A stretch of 64,000 nucleotides of DNA from positions 1-64,000 of the forward strand of contig CAYGPJ010000022.1 in NCBI GenBank assembly GCA_964351865.1. The letters are read 5' to 3'. Made by a program: the position numbers and the translations under genes. A model generated the notes under the pieces. The model ran no database searches. It was not told where the DNA came from and was given only the letters and a program-made list of their open reading frames with translations. Source of the DNA: JBCDJI01 sp964351865. GTDB lineage: Bacteria; Verrucomicrobiota; Verrucomicrobiia; Methylacidiphilales; JBCBYL01. Positions 8,214 through 17,316 of this stretch are shown in pieces (the first letter of the stretch is position 1; each line of letters starts with the position of its first letter).

Positions 8214-8666
8214 CTAATTCAACGCCTGTTGAACTAAACTGCTAAGCAGCTTGCCGTCAGCGCGGCCCTGGGCTTTGGCCATGGCGGCTTTCATCACCTG
8301 TCCCATTTCTTTTTTGCTCGTCGCACCCGTTTCAACAATAGCCGCCTGCACGATTCCCTTCACTTCGTCTTCGGTCAGTGCGGCAGGCAGGTAGGCTTCT
8401 AAAATTTCTTTTTCATTCCGCTCTTTTGCTGCGACATCTTCCCGACCCGCTTTTTCGAAGCTTTCGATCGAGTCGTTGCGCTTCTTTACTTCCTTACGGA
8501 TGGCGGCTTGCACATCGTCATCCGTCGGAACGCCATCCTGGCCGTATTTTTCGATGACCGCGTAGCTAATAGCAGATTTGAGCAGGCGTAAGGTGTTGAG
8601 CTTGTCGGCATCTTTGGCCTTCATCGCTGTTTTGAGGTCGGTATTGATCTGATCTTGGAGTGACAT
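8214..8666 (-). CDS. yqeY: GatB/YqeY domain protein
   Basis: 150-aa soluble protein matching the YqeY family over its whole length: N-terminal DLKTAMKAKDADKLNTLRLL, central KRNDSIESFEKAGREDVAAKE and C-terminal GQVMKAAMAKAQGRADGKLL. The family shares the tail domain of GatB, the tRNA-binding subunit of the Glu-tRNA(Gln) amidotransferase. A role in tRNA or amidotransferase function is assumed but unproven. The start codon ATG (MSLQDQ) agrees with the usual family N terminus. A REP hairpin lies directly upstream. Confidence 0.92.
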   Translation of the reverse strand: MSLQDQINTDLKTAMKAKDADKLNTLRLLKSAISYAVIEKYGQDGVPTDDDVQAAIRKEVKKRNDSIESFEKAGREDVAAKERNEKEILEAYLPAALTEDEVKGIVQAAIVETGATSKKEMGQVMKAAMAKAQGRADGKLLSSLVQQALN

Positions 8667-8698
8667 GAATGGTATTTCCTGATTGAGGGTGAGTTAAA

Positions 8699-8759
8699 TG
8701 TAGGGCGAGATTGCATCTCGCCGATTATCGTTCCGGCTAGATGCAATCTCGCCCTACAT
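8699..8759. repeat. REP hairpin pair upstream of yqeY
   Basis: Two facing cores, GCGAGATTGCATCTCGCC and AGATGCAATCTCGCCC, between TGTAGGG and CCCTACA. It sits between the divergent-looking promoter side of yqeY and the 3' end of the next minus-strand gene. Confidence 0.85.
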
Positions 8760-8797
8760 CTCCGTTCTGTTGCTGGTTTAATTATTAGGTTTCTTGA

Positions 8798-9247
8798 TTA
8801 TTCAGCATCGAATTCTGATTCGATGACGAGCACCAGATTTCCCTGATCGTAAAAGGGACCACGAATGATCAGCGGCACCTCTTTTTTGGGAATGTATTTT
8901 CCTTTGATCAGCGACTCATCTTTCTGCATCAACTCGAAGTCGTAGCAGTTCGGTTCATCCGGGCTGCGGGAGAGGGTAATGAAGAACAAGGGATGTGGCT
9001 GAAAGCAGACCGGCTTGCCTTCCGGTAAATCAGAACGGGCTTCTCCCATGATGCGGTATTTGCTGTAACCGAAGAGCAGTTCCAGACTTTTACGTAATTT
9101 GGGCGACACCGGCATGGTCTCTTCAATGCGCTCGCTTTGCGCATGAATCAGTGAGAATTTGACTGCTTTAAATCGAGTCGTGTCTTCCGCAGTAGCGGTG
9201 GAGAGTAACAGCAGTGGTATCAGGCAGGTGAGTAGGCCGGTCTTCAT
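8798..9247 (-). CDS. Exported protein in the ECF sigma operon
   Basis: 149-aa protein with a typical signal peptide (KTGLLTCLIPLLLLSTATAE), so periplasmic or outer-membrane located. No family is recognised. The mature part has beta-rich, charged segments and ends DEFDAE-like acidic residues (LVIESEFDAE). It starts 15 nt after the putative anti-sigma gene on the same strand, making it the third gene of the sigma operon. By position it could be a sensor, a target or an envelope component of that circuit; this is inference only. Confidence 0.7.
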   Translation of the reverse strand: MKTGLLTCLIPLLLLSTATAEDTTRFKAVKFSLIHAQSERIEETMPVSPKLRKSLELLFGYSKYRIMGEARSDLPEGKPVCFQPHPLFFITLSRSPDEPNCYDFELMQKDESLIKGKYIPKKEVPLIIRGPFYDQGNLVLVIESEFDAE

Positions 9248-9262
9248 GAAGCAATCGTTGGA

Positions 9263-9685
9263 TTAGTAAGTGTAGTTGGCTGGGATATATTGATAACCTT
9301 CGGCCCAGATGACGTCAGCTTCGGCATCCTCGGAGTAGAAAGGGGTCGCATAAATACCGGGCTGGGAGCCACTGATCTGAGGTAAGCCCTCTCCCGCATC
9401 GCCGCCCGCCATCAACACCACCGTCACCACCACCGCGGTCGCCGCTGTAGCGAGATAAGACAACAGTCGCCCGAAAGACATGCTGGGGCTAGGCTCTTCC
9501 ATCCGTGCCTCCAGACGAGTCCATGCGGTGGCTTGGTGGAAGTCACTGCGCAGGCTGTCTTCATCAACGGCCGCTTGCAGATCCTGACGCAGGCGCAACA
9601 GGGCAGACTCACGCTGCTCTGGCGTCGGCGTCGGTATCCGGTCGGTTTCCTTCAGCATCTTTTCGAATTCATCATAGTTCTTCAT
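9263..9685 (-). CDS. Putative anti-sigma factor, single membrane span
   Basis: 140-aa protein with a charged cytoplasmic N-terminal half (residues 1-68), one strong membrane helix (about 70-93, LLSYLATAATAVVVTVVLMAG) and a short periplasmic tail rich in Tyr and acidic residues. No zinc HxxxCxxC anti-sigma motif is present and no sequence family is recognised. The call rests on topology and on a 14-bp overlap with the ECF sigma gene just upstream, the usual arrangement for a membrane-bound partner that holds the sigma factor inactive. Confidence 0.6.
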   Translation of the reverse strand: MKNYDEFEKMLKETDRIPTPTPEQRESALLRLRQDLQAAVDEDSLRSDFHQATAWTRLEARMEEPSPSMSFGRLLSYLATAATAVVVTVVLMAGGDAGEGLPQISGSQPGIYATPFYSEDAEADVIWAEGYQYIPANYTY

Positions 9686-10268
9686 AGCGATCTCCTAAGA
9701 GTTCTTTCAGTTTCTGGCAGCTGTAATACAGCCGAGAAAGTACCGTTCCTTTTTTACACCCGAGGATTTTAGCCGTCTCTTCGGTGCTAAAACCCTGAAT
9801 CAGGCGCAGTTCGACGACGCCGCGCTGCTCCGGATTCAAAGCATCGAGTGCTTCACGAATCGCGGTATGCAAATCCCCCTCCTGGGCGGCATCTGCTCCG
9901 GTTCGTTCATCGACAGCTTCCACTGGCGATTCTTCATCATCATTCTGCAGCGGAAACAACCCGAGCCGTTTGGTGCGCCGCTGCGTCTTCCGGATGCTGT
10001 CGTAGGCCTGGTTCATCGTGATGCGATACATCCAGGTGCTGAATTTGGAGTTGCCCTTGAAGGATTTAAATTTCTTAAATGCCTTCAGAAACGCTTCCTG
10101 CACCACGTCTTCAGCCATCGCATCATCGTGCACGATCTGATATGCCGCTGCCCACAACGCCCTGTAATACTGCTGGTGCAACATTTCCCATCCTTCCGAA
10201 CGACCTTCGCGGATCAGCTTCAGTGCTGCCGCTTCATCAAAAGTCGTATCTGGTTTTTGGACGCTCAT
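9672..10268 (-). CDS. RNA polymerase ECF sigma factor
   Basis: Sigma-70 family protein of the extracytoplasmic-function group. Region 2 is clear (AMAEDVVQEAFLKAFKK, then FSTWMYRITMNQAYDSIRK) and region 4 is a helix-turn-helix (LNPEQRGVVELRLIQG, then FSTEETAKILGCKKGTVLSR). Between them is an acidic linker (NDDEESPVEAVDE). I chose ATG at 10268 (MSVQKPD); an in-frame TTG at 10313 would add 15 residues of no family resemblance. It leads a three-gene operon with a membrane-spanning partner and an exported protein, suggesting envelope-stress or surface signalling. The gene is divergent from the LptF-type permease gene, across a perfect palindrome at 10406-10451. Confidence 0.93.
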   Translation of the reverse strand: MSVQKPDTTFDEAAALKLIREGRSEGWEMLHQQYYRALWAAAYQIVHDDAMAEDVVQEAFLKAFKKFKSFKGNSKFSTWMYRITMNQAYDSIRKTQRRTKRLGLFPLQNDDEESPVEAVDERTGADAAQEGDLHTAIREALDALNPEQRGVVELRLIQGFSTEETAKILGCKKGTVLSRLYYSCQKLKELLGDRYEEL

Positions 10269-10405
10269 CGGGTGTAATGGATTCAATATAAGGTGTTGAA
10301 AATCAGAAACCAAAGCTCTTTTTCACGGTATTCTGATTCCACACTGACCATGCACCATTCAAAATGCCAATTCCAGAAGATTCTCCGCTAGACCACACGC
10401 TGTAT

Positions 10406-10451
10406 TAAAAGGGACGGAGGTATTCATGCATGAATACCTCCGTCCCTTTTA
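10406..10451. repeat. GGGACGGAG perfect palindrome, 46 bp
   Basis: Two exact 23-bp arms (TAAAAGGGACGGAGGTATTC...) meet without a loop at CATG/CATG. It lies between the divergent ECF sigma and lptF genes. Confidence 0.92.
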
Positions 10452-10545
10452 ACTACCCATCAACCTGATTCGTTTACACCTAAGATTCTCCCCTTCTGTT
10501 CTTGATCTTGATCTGACTCTTGCCCTTAATCAATGACCCGCACTT

Positions 10546-11658
10546 TTGAAAATTCTCTACAAATATCTTACCACGCAAATCCTGCTGACCAGTCTGGCTG
10601 CCATCGCCGTTCTGACCTCGATTCTGGTGCTGGGAAATGCCTTCCAACGCGTCTTCGATCTGCTGGTCAATCACGACGTGCCATTGCTGCTGATCCTGAA
10701 AATGCTTTTTCTGCTGATCCCGGCTGCCCTGACCTTCACCATCCCGTGGGGCATGTTGATCGCTATTCTGGTGGTCTTCGGGCGACTGTGCCATGATCAG
10801 GAGATGACGGCCATCCGCGCCGCCGGCATCGGGCTGGTGCCGTTTGCCGCTCCGGTGATTCTCTTCAGCCTGCTCTTGACCGGCATCAGCTTCTACAACA
10901 ACGCCTTTCTCGCCCCCAGCGCGATGACCAACTTCAAGCTGACACTGGTCGACCTCGGGCGCAACAACCCCACCATGTTCATTCGCGCGCAGGAACCGAT
11001 CAAACAGTTCGGCAACATGCGGATCTTCATCGACCACAAACAAGGCAGTCGCGTCAACGGCATCCACATCTGGGAAGTGGATGAAAATGGGGTGCCGCAA
11101 CGCAGCATCCGGGCTGACAGCGGACTCATCTCGGCCAATCTCAGCGACAAATCGATGACCCTCACGCTGGACAATGCGCGTCAGGAAGAGCGCGGCGACG
11201 ATCCGACTGAAATCTACAAAATCCAATCCGGCATGCGTGCCTCCCAGTTGCCGATAAAAATCTCGCTGGAAGACTTGCTCGACACATCCAAGGTGGAAAG
11301 AAACATCACCGTCTGGACCATCGGTCAAATTGGCAGCGAACTTTTTTCCAACAATTCAGGATTTCAGTTGCTGCCGGTGCTGACCGAATTTCAACGGCGG
11401 CTGGCCATGTCCTGTGCCTGCTTCACCTTTGCGCTGGTGGGCATCCCGATCGCCATGAGCGCCGGGCGCAAGGAGACCTCCATCAGTTTCGTCATCAGCC
11501 TCGGGATTGCCGTCAGTTATTATATTCTGGTGATCGTGGCGCTGGCGCTGAAGGAAAAGGCATCGGCATATCCGGAACTGATCATCTGGGCCCCGAATCT
11601 CATCTTCCAGATCGCAGGCTTTCTGCTGCTGTGGAAGGTAAATAAGACGCCGTTTTAA
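10546..11658 (+). CDS. lptF: LptF/LptG family lipopolysaccharide export permease
   Basis: 370-aa inner-membrane protein of the YjgP/YjgQ family, which with LptB and LptC moves lipopolysaccharide from the inner membrane to the Lpt bridge. It has three N-terminal helices (residues 10-110), a periplasmic beta-jellyroll-like domain (about 120-265; RVNGIHIWEVDENGVPQRSIRADSG region) and three C-terminal helices (about 280-368). The cytoplasmic coupling segment QEMTAIRAAGIG after the second helix is conserved. The start is a TTG at 10546, because the family's usual N terminus (KILYKYLTTQIL) follows directly. The second permease of the pair is not in the window. F versus G cannot be decided with certainty. 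Confidence 0.88.
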   Translation: MKILYKYLTTQILLTSLAAIAVLTSILVLGNAFQRVFDLLVNHDVPLLLILKMLFLLIPAALTFTIPWGMLIAILVVFGRLCHDQEMTAIRAAGIGLVPFAAPVILFSLLLTGISFYNNAFLAPSAMTNFKLTLVDLGRNNPTMFIRAQEPIKQFGNMRIFIDHKQGSRVNGIHIWEVDENGVPQRSIRADSGLISANLSDKSMTLTLDNARQEERGDDPTEIYKIQSGMRASQLPIKISLEDLLDTSKVERNITVWTIGQIGSELFSNNSGFQLLPVLTEFQRRLAMSCACFTFALVGIPIAMSAGRKETSISFVISLGIAVSYYILVIVALALKEKASAYPELIIWAPNLIFQIAGFLLLWKVNKTPF

Positions 11659-11739
11659 GGTAGTGCGCTTTGTCCCAAAGCGGCTGGTTCCAGAAGGTGT
11701 GGATCTCGGGAAAGCGCTTTGGGGACAAAGCGCACTACC
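11659..11739. repeat. Inverted repeat between the convergent lptF and pepF genes
   Basis: 18-bp arms GGTAGTGCGCTTTGTCCC and GGGACAAAGCGCACTACC, with a second inner AAAGCG/CGCTTT pair. It begins 1 nt after the lptF stop codon and ends 9 nt before the pepF stop codon. It could serve as a two-way transcription stop, though it has no T tract. Confidence 0.8.
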
Positions 11740-11748
11740 TAAAGCCCC

Positions 11749-13569
11749 CTAAACCAGCAACTCTCTCAACTCCGACACCCGCTGCTTGAACAGATCCAAG
11801 GCGGCGACCACTGGTGTCGGATTGCTGAGATCGACGCCAGCCAGTTTCAACGTGTCCAACGGATATTTCGATCCCCCGGACTTCAAAAAAGTCAGAAACT
11901 CTTCGGTTTCTTGGCCATCCCCCTGCAGCACTCGTTGTGAGAGCGCGATCGCTGCCGAAATACCGGTCGAATATTTGTACACGTAGAACGCATGATAGAA
12001 ATGTGGAATGCGCAGGCACTCCAGATCCAGCATCGGATCCAATGTCAATTCCGGCCCGTGGTAGGCCTGTAGCAGTTCGTGGTAAATGTCGGTGAACGAA
12101 TCCAACGTCAGCGCGTCGCCACTTTCTTCCGCCTGATGGATCTTGAGTTCAAACTCCGCAAACATCGTCTGCCGGATCAGGGTCGAGCGAATGTCGTCGA
12201 TCTGGCGATTGATAATATACGCCTTCATCTTCGGATCTTCGGTGGTTTCCAGCAGGTGATGGGTCAGCAGTTCTTCGTTGAAGGTGGAAGCCACTTCCGC
12301 CAGGAAGATCGGATACTGATAATACTGATACGGTTGATATTTCTGCGAATACCAGGAATGCATCGAGTGCCCGGCTTCATGGGCCAGCGTGTACACATCA
12401 GAAAACACATCCTCTTTGTAATTCATCAACATGTAGGGAGGATTGCCGTAACTGCTGCTGGAGAAAGCTCCGCTGCGTTTGCCCTTGGTCTCGTAACGAT
12501 CCACCCAGCGATCCGCAAAGCCATCGCGCAAGACGCTGACATATTCATCGCCCAGTGGTTTGACTCCGGCCAGTACCAGTTCCACCGCCTCATCAAAACT
12601 GGTGGTGAGTGTGAAATCCTTCACCATCGGCACGTAGGTGTCGTAGGCATGCAGTTCGGAAACTCCGAGCACTTCTTTGCGCAGTTGGTAATATTCAGAA
12701 ACCGCATCGGCATAACCTCGCACGGTCGCAATCAGATTCTCATAGACCGCCAGCGGCATGTTGTCGGAGAACAGGGATTTCTCGACCGCCGAGGGATAAT
12801 TACGAACCCGGGCATTAAAGACATCCGCCTTGACCGAATGCGTCAGGGTGGAAGCGATGGTGAAACGATGCTCGTGGAATTCCTGATAATACTGATCGAA
12901 CGCGGCTTTACGCAGTCGCTGATCCGACTTCACCAGAAAAGAAGAAAACGCCCCGTGCGACAGTTCGATTGTTTTGCCCTTTTCGTCTTCGATGGTTCCA
13001 AAGGTGAGGTCGACGTTATTGAGCTGGGAAAACGCGTCTTCAGCGGCCCCCATCGGCAAGGAGGCCATCGCCAGAATGCGTTCTTCTTTGGTGCTCAATA
13101 CATGCGGGCGGTATCGGCGCAACTTCTGTAAATTGACATGCCACTCGTTTAAAGACTCATCCGCCAGCCATGCCGCAAACGTTTCATCCGAGACCGACTG
13201 CAGTTCCGGCGTCAGAAACGATGAAATCTCAGCGGACTTGGCCAGCACCTGGTGCAGCCGACCTTCTCGCTTCAAATGATGATTATCCGACGCATCTTCC
13301 GAGGTGCGTAAGGAGGCGTAGTGGTAGAGTCGCTCCACCAGGATATCGCACTCGCGATCAAACTCCAGACACTCCAGCAACACGCCCGGCTCTTCCAGTC
13401 GCCCCTGAAAGTCCGTATATTTCGGATACAATTCCTGATAGCGCGCGAACTCGGCTTCCCAGGCTTCATTAGAGGGATACAGCCGATCCAGATCCCAGGT
13501 ATCCGCCGGATCCAGTTCTGAACGGAGTCGCACTTTCCCGGAGGTTTTCTCAGCATTGAAAAATTTCAT
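11749..13569 (-). CDS. pepF: Oligoendopeptidase F (M3 family zinc peptidase)
   Basis: 606-aa cytoplasmic metallopeptidase that cleaves short peptides. The zinc site HEAGHSMHSWYS is intact, and the PepF-type N terminus (WDLDRLYPSNEAWEAEF) and C-terminal TGISAAIALSQRVL region are present. I chose ATG at 13569 (MKFFNAEK). The frame is open for another 118 codons upstream to 13923, but that part reads through a MITE-like repeat and A-rich intergenic DNA and has no family resemblance. The gene is single and convergent with lptF. Confidence 0.93.
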   Translation of the reverse strand: MKFFNAEKTSGKVRLRSELDPADTWDLDRLYPSNEAWEAEFARYQELYPKYTDFQGRLEEPGVLLECLEFDRECDILVERLYHYASLRTSEDASDNHHLKREGRLHQVLAKSAEISSFLTPELQSVSDETFAAWLADESLNEWHVNLQKLRRYRPHVLSTKEERILAMASLPMGAAEDAFSQLNNVDLTFGTIEDEKGKTIELSHGAFSSFLVKSDQRLRKAAFDQYYQEFHEHRFTIASTLTHSVKADVFNARVRNYPSAVEKSLFSDNMPLAVYENLIATVRGYADAVSEYYQLRKEVLGVSELHAYDTYVPMVKDFTLTTSFDEAVELVLAGVKPLGDEYVSVLRDGFADRWVDRYETKGKRSGAFSSSSYGNPPYMLMNYKEDVFSDVYTLAHEAGHSMHSWYSQKYQPYQYYQYPIFLAEVASTFNEELLTHHLLETTEDPKMKAYIINRQIDDIRSTLIRQTMFAEFELKIHQAEESGDALTLDSFTDIYHELLQAYHGPELTLDPMLDLECLRIPHFYHAFYVYKYSTGISAAIALSQRVLQGDGQETEEFLTFLKSGGSKYPLDTLKLAGVDLSNPTPVVAALDLFKQRVSELRELLV

Positions 13570-13825
13570 CTGAGGAACGTAGCGGTGATTGGAGGAAAAC
13601 CAAAACGAAAAAAAGGAAGAAATTAACAGGAAGGTCGCGAAGGTTCGCAAAGTGCGGGAAAGCGACTTACCCCAAGACCACGGCAGACACGCCCCCGCTA
13701 CTACCATTATAACAAAATATTTTTTTACAGTGTTTGTCCTCATCCACTGTATTGCCTTGAGATAAATATTTACCCCGTTTTCTAGTTCCCTCTTCGCGCA
13801 CCTTTGCGCCCCTCTCCCGCACTTT

Positions 13826-14030
13826 TTAGTGCATTTTCGAGTTAAGTTCTCACACGGGAACCTGCGGGAAATAAATGTAGGGCGAGATTGCATCTCGCCG
13901 GGATGGAAATTGGCGAGATGCAATCTTTAGGCTACGCCTAAACTAAACAAGTTAGAAATTTATTTTGGTCGCGCTATCGCGCTGGGTTTTCTCGCCCTAC
14001 ATGTTAAAACATTATTTGGAAACGCTCTAG
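13826..14030. repeat. Full-length MITE-like element, copy 2 (205 bp)
   Basis: Begins TTAGTGCATTTTCGAGTTAA and ends GGAAACGCTCTAG. It carries a REP pair (GGCGAGATGCAATC), TTTAGGCTACGCCTAAA, AACTAAACAAGTTAG and GCGCTATCGCGC, ending CTCGCCCTACAT. It is nearly an exact reverse complement of 20215-20419. The remaining gap DNA at 13570-13825 has no coding signal and ends with a CTTCGCGCACCTTTGCGCCC stretch. Confidence 0.85.
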
Positions 14031-14119
14031 TTTCCACCACTAATCCCTCTTGGGACCCCGCAACCGCGTGGCTGTTTAAAAAGGTTCCCGTCGTCCCCGC
14101 TCTATGGTTTTATTTGCGC

Positions 14120-14377
14120 ATGCAGGATTATCATGCCTTTGAAGAAAAGCTGAACGAAGTTCATCAGTGGCCGTGTCCTTATGTCTTCAAGTGCATCGTG
14201 CCGTCCGGTGAAGCGGATACCTTCCGCCAGACGTATGCGGATTTTGAGATGACTCACCGTGATTCTAAAAGCGGTAAATACGTCTCCTTCACGCTGGAAT
14301 TTACCGCCCACTCCAGCGATGAAGTCGTTAATTTGTATCGCATCGCCTCCACCATTCCCGGCGCGATGGTTTTGTAA
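14120..14377 (+). CDS. DUF493 (YbeD-like) family protein
   Basis: Small soluble protein of 85 aa with the DUF493/YbeD pattern: YHAFEEKLNEVHQWPCPYVFKCIVPSG, a middle GKYVSFTLEFTAHSSDEV and a C-terminal LYRIASTIPGAMVL. The family has a ferredoxin-like ACT-type fold and an uncertain, probably regulatory, role. ATG at 14120 (MQDYHAF) is preferred; a TTG two codons earlier is possible. It lies 72 nt upstream of ppc on the same strand and may share its transcript. Confidence 0.8.
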   Translation: MQDYHAFEEKLNEVHQWPCPYVFKCIVPSGEADTFRQTYADFEMTHRDSKSGKYVSFTLEFTAHSSDEVVNLYRIASTIPGAMVL

Positions 14378-14449
14378 TCTGACTTCTTTCCGCGCTTCCC
14401 GCGAAACGCACTTGCCTTTTCGGCCTGACATTCTCATGGTAAGCGCCCG

Positions 14450-17254
14450 ATGGGTGCCCCAAAGAATACAGATACTCAAGTGGATCGTGGATTTGCCAAA
14501 ATCGATGACGATTTGGAATTTTTAATCAGCTGCTTTGCTGAAGTGTTGAGCGATCTCGGTGAAAAAGAAATCGCCGAGGCCCTGCCCTTCCTCACGATTA
14601 CCGGCAAACCGAGCAAACCGATCCCCCAGCGAGTCGAACCGCGATTGGCGCAGGCCTACTCGATTGCCTTTCAATTGCTGAATATGGTGGAAGAAAATGC
14701 CGCTGCCCAGTTCCGCCGTCTGCGTGCCAGCCAGATTCCCAAGATCAACGAATCCGGCCTCTGGTCTTACAATTTACAGAAGCTGAAAAAAGCCGGGCTC
14801 ACCGAAGAAGAGATCGCTCGCAGTCTGCCAGAAATTTCGGTCGAACCCGTGTTGACCGCACATCCGACCGAAGCCAAGCGCACCTCGGTGCTCGAGCAGC
14901 ACCGTGAACTCTACCTGCTGATGGTCGAACGCGAAAACAAGATGTGGACCCCGGCCGAATTACAGGCCAACCGCTTTCAGATCAAGGTGCAGTTGGAACG
15001 CCTGTGGCGCACCGGTGAATTCCGCATGAGCAAGCCGGATGTAGCCAGCGAACGCGATACCATCATGCACTATTTAAAGAACATCTTTCCCGCCGTCTTG
15101 CCCCGACTGGATTTGCGACTTTATCAGGCATGGGAAGGTGCCGGATTTGATCCGAAGATGTTCAAGGATTACCGCGTGCATCCGAATCTCAGCTTCGGCA
15201 CCTGGGTAGGTGGCGACCGCGATGGCCATCCGCTAGTGACCGCCGAAGTGACTCAGAAAACCCTTTCGGAACTCCGGTTGAACGCGTTGGCATCCCTTTA
15301 CGACCGCTTATCCACCTTACCGTCCAAGCTTTCGCTGAGTAATCTGCTCAACCCGACCCCCGAGCGGATGAAAAAGGCCATTCAGCAGATGGCAAGAGAA
15401 CTCGGCCCCAGAGGCCAGCAAGCCATCGAACGCAACCCGGACGAGTCATGGCGTCAGTTTTCCAGCCTGATTCTGGCCAAGCTGCCTATCCTCAAATCCG
15501 ATGCCCTCGGCTACAAATTCAACGAAGAAAGCGTGATCTACCAGCGCCCCCATGAGCTACTCAAAGATCTGGTGCTGTTGCGCGACTCGTTGATTGAAAT
15601 CGGAGCAGGTCGTATTGCGGAAAAGGATGTCAATCCCATCATCCGCATCCTGGATGTCTTCGGCTTTCATCTGGCCTGTCTCGACGTGCGCCAGAACAGC
15701 TCTTTCCATGACAAAGCCGTCTCGCAACTGCTGTGCGCCGCCGGATACGATGGTGGCGACTTTGCGGACTGGACGGAAAAAGAGCGACTGAGCTTCCTGC
15801 AGAAAGAGTTGCGCTCACCGCGACCGTTCCTGCATTCAGAAATGCGGGTAGGTAAAGAGGCTGATGCGGTGCTGGATTGCTACCGCGTGCTGGCTCACTA
15901 CGCCAACCAGTATGGCACCGAAGGCTTAGGCGCCCTGATCGTCAGCATGACGCGCGGCGCTTCGGATTTGTTTGTGGTCTTCCTGCTGGCTCGCGAGGCC
16001 GGACTGGCCACCTACACCGCCAAAGGCCTGAAATGCATGATGCCGGTGGTGCCGCTGTTCGAAACGATCGATGACCTCAGCAACAGCCCGGCCATCATGG
16101 ATCACTTCCTGCAGCATCCGGTCAGTCGGCGCAGTCTCGCCACCCGCCCGGTTTGGCAGCCGAAAACCAGGCGCATCAAACAGATGCCGTTCCAACAGGT
16201 GATGGTCGGCTACAGCGACAGCAACAAAGATGGCGGCATCCTCTCCAGCCAGTGGCAATTGCACGAATCGCAGGAAGCGCTGGCAGTGGCCGGGCGCGAA
16301 AATGGAGTTGAGATTCGCTTTTTCCATGGACGCGGCGGCACCATCAGTCGCGGCGCCGGGCCGACCCACCGCTTCCTCGAAGCCCTGCCTTACGGGTCGT
16401 TGCACGGAGACCTGCGCATGACCGAGCAGGGAGAAACCATCGCACAAAAATATGCGAACCACCTGACGGCCACTTACAATCTGGAACTGCTGCTGGCCGG
16501 CGTCACTGGTGTCACCTTGGCACACCGCAACGGCAACCTCTCCAAAGATCGCCGCCAGATTGCCGAATCACTCACCGATTACAGCAAAACGGCTTACCGT
16601 AAATTTCTGGAACGTGACGGCTTCATCAACTTCTATCGTCAAGCCACGCCGATTGATGCCTTGGAACAAAGCACTATCGGCTCGCGCCCGTCCCGTCGCA
16701 CCGGTGCCAAATCACTGGATGATTTGCGCGCTATCCCGTGGGTATTCAGTTGGAACCAGTCCCGCTTCTATCTGCCGGGATGGTATGGCGTCGGCTCCGC
16801 CCTGCGTCAATTGCGCGACAAGTCACCGGATGCTTACGAACAACTCCGCCGTCAGATCGACTCATGGTCGTTCATGTATTACGTGCTGACCAACGTGGAA
16901 ACCAACATCGCCAGCGCCGATCCTGAGATCTTTCGCAACTACGCCGCCTTGGTAGAGGACAAAAAACTGCGGGCAGTATTCAGTCGTGAAATCACTACTG
17001 AGTTTAATCTGACGCGCAAGATGCTCAACGATGTCTTCGGGGGAGAAGATTTGGACCTGCGCCGTCCCCGCATGGTCAAAACGCTCAAAGTGCGTGAAAA
17101 CGGGTTACGCCTGCTGCATGAACAACAATTGAGTCTGCTGCAACGCTGGCGTAAAAAGCAACAGCAGGGAAAGATCAAAGAAGCCAACGCCATGCTGCCC
17201 GACATGCGACTCTCCATCAACGCCATCGCGGCCGGTCTGCGCACGACGGGATAG
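14450..17254 (+). CDS. ppc: Phosphoenolpyruvate carboxylase
   Basis: 934-aa cytoplasmic enzyme that adds bicarbonate to phosphoenolpyruvate to make oxaloacetate, replenishing the TCA cycle. Full family length. Catalytic motifs are all present: the histidine in VLTAHPTEAKRTS, GYSDSNKDGG, and the glycine-rich FHGRGGTISRGAGP. The C terminus ends with a NAIAAGLRTTG tail, corresponding to the allosteric TxxGIAxGMxNTG end of typical bacterial enzymes. The gene is convergent with the Aas-like gene, 62 nt away, and no clear terminator lies between them. Confidence 0.96.
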   Translation: MGAPKNTDTQVDRGFAKIDDDLEFLISCFAEVLSDLGEKEIAEALPFLTITGKPSKPIPQRVEPRLAQAYSIAFQLLNMVEENAAAQFRRLRASQIPKINESGLWSYNLQKLKKAGLTEEEIARSLPEISVEPVLTAHPTEAKRTSVLEQHRELYLLMVERENKMWTPAELQANRFQIKVQLERLWRTGEFRMSKPDVASERDTIMHYLKNIFPAVLPRLDLRLYQAWEGAGFDPKMFKDYRVHPNLSFGTWVGGDRDGHPLVTAEVTQKTLSELRLNALASLYDRLSTLPSKLSLSNLLNPTPERMKKAIQQMARELGPRGQQAIERNPDESWRQFSSLILAKLPILKSDALGYKFNEESVIYQRPHELLKDLVLLRDSLIEIGAGRIAEKDVNPIIRILDVFGFHLACLDVRQNSSFHDKAVSQLLCAAGYDGGDFADWTEKERLSFLQKELRSPRPFLHSEMRVGKEADAVLDCYRVLAHYANQYGTEGLGALIVSMTRGASDLFVVFLLAREAGLATYTAKGLKCMMPVVPLFETIDDLSNSPAIMDHFLQHPVSRRSLATRPVWQPKTRRIKQMPFQQVMVGYSDSNKDGGILSSQWQLHESQEALAVAGRENGVEIRFFHGRGGTISRGAGPTHRFLEALPYGSLHGDLRMTEQGETIAQKYANHLTATYNLELLLAGVTGVTLAHRNGNLSKDRRQIAESLTDYSKTAYRKFLERDGFINFYRQATPIDALEQSTIGSRPSRRTGAKSLDDLRAIPWVFSWNQSRFYLPGWYGVGSALRQLRDKSPDAYEQLRRQIDSWSFMYYVLTNVETNIASADPEIFRNYAALVEDKKLRAVFSREITTEFNLTRKMLNDVFGGEDLDLRRPRMVKTLKVRENGLRLLHEQQLSLLQRWRKKQQQGKIKEANAMLPDMRLSINAIAAGLRTTG

Positions 17255-17316
17255 AAAATTTGGGCATTCTCAGCGCTATCACTCCGGATATCACGCCGGA
17301 TTATCTCGCCCGCTAG

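Noticed and set aside
2847..8759. Repeated GGCGAGATGCAATCTCGCC sequences as a CRISPR array
   Set aside because: Copies are palindromic, widely and irregularly spaced, and separated by genes; there are no spacers of constant size and no cas genes.
12079..13131. 350-codon open frame opposite pepF
   Set aside because: It lies entirely antisense to a clear peptidase gene and its translation has no recognisable domain.
13570..13923. N-terminal extension of oligoendopeptidase F
   Set aside because: The open frame runs through a MITE-like repeat and A-rich intergenic DNA and has no family similarity; the ATG at 13569 gives the normal N terminus.
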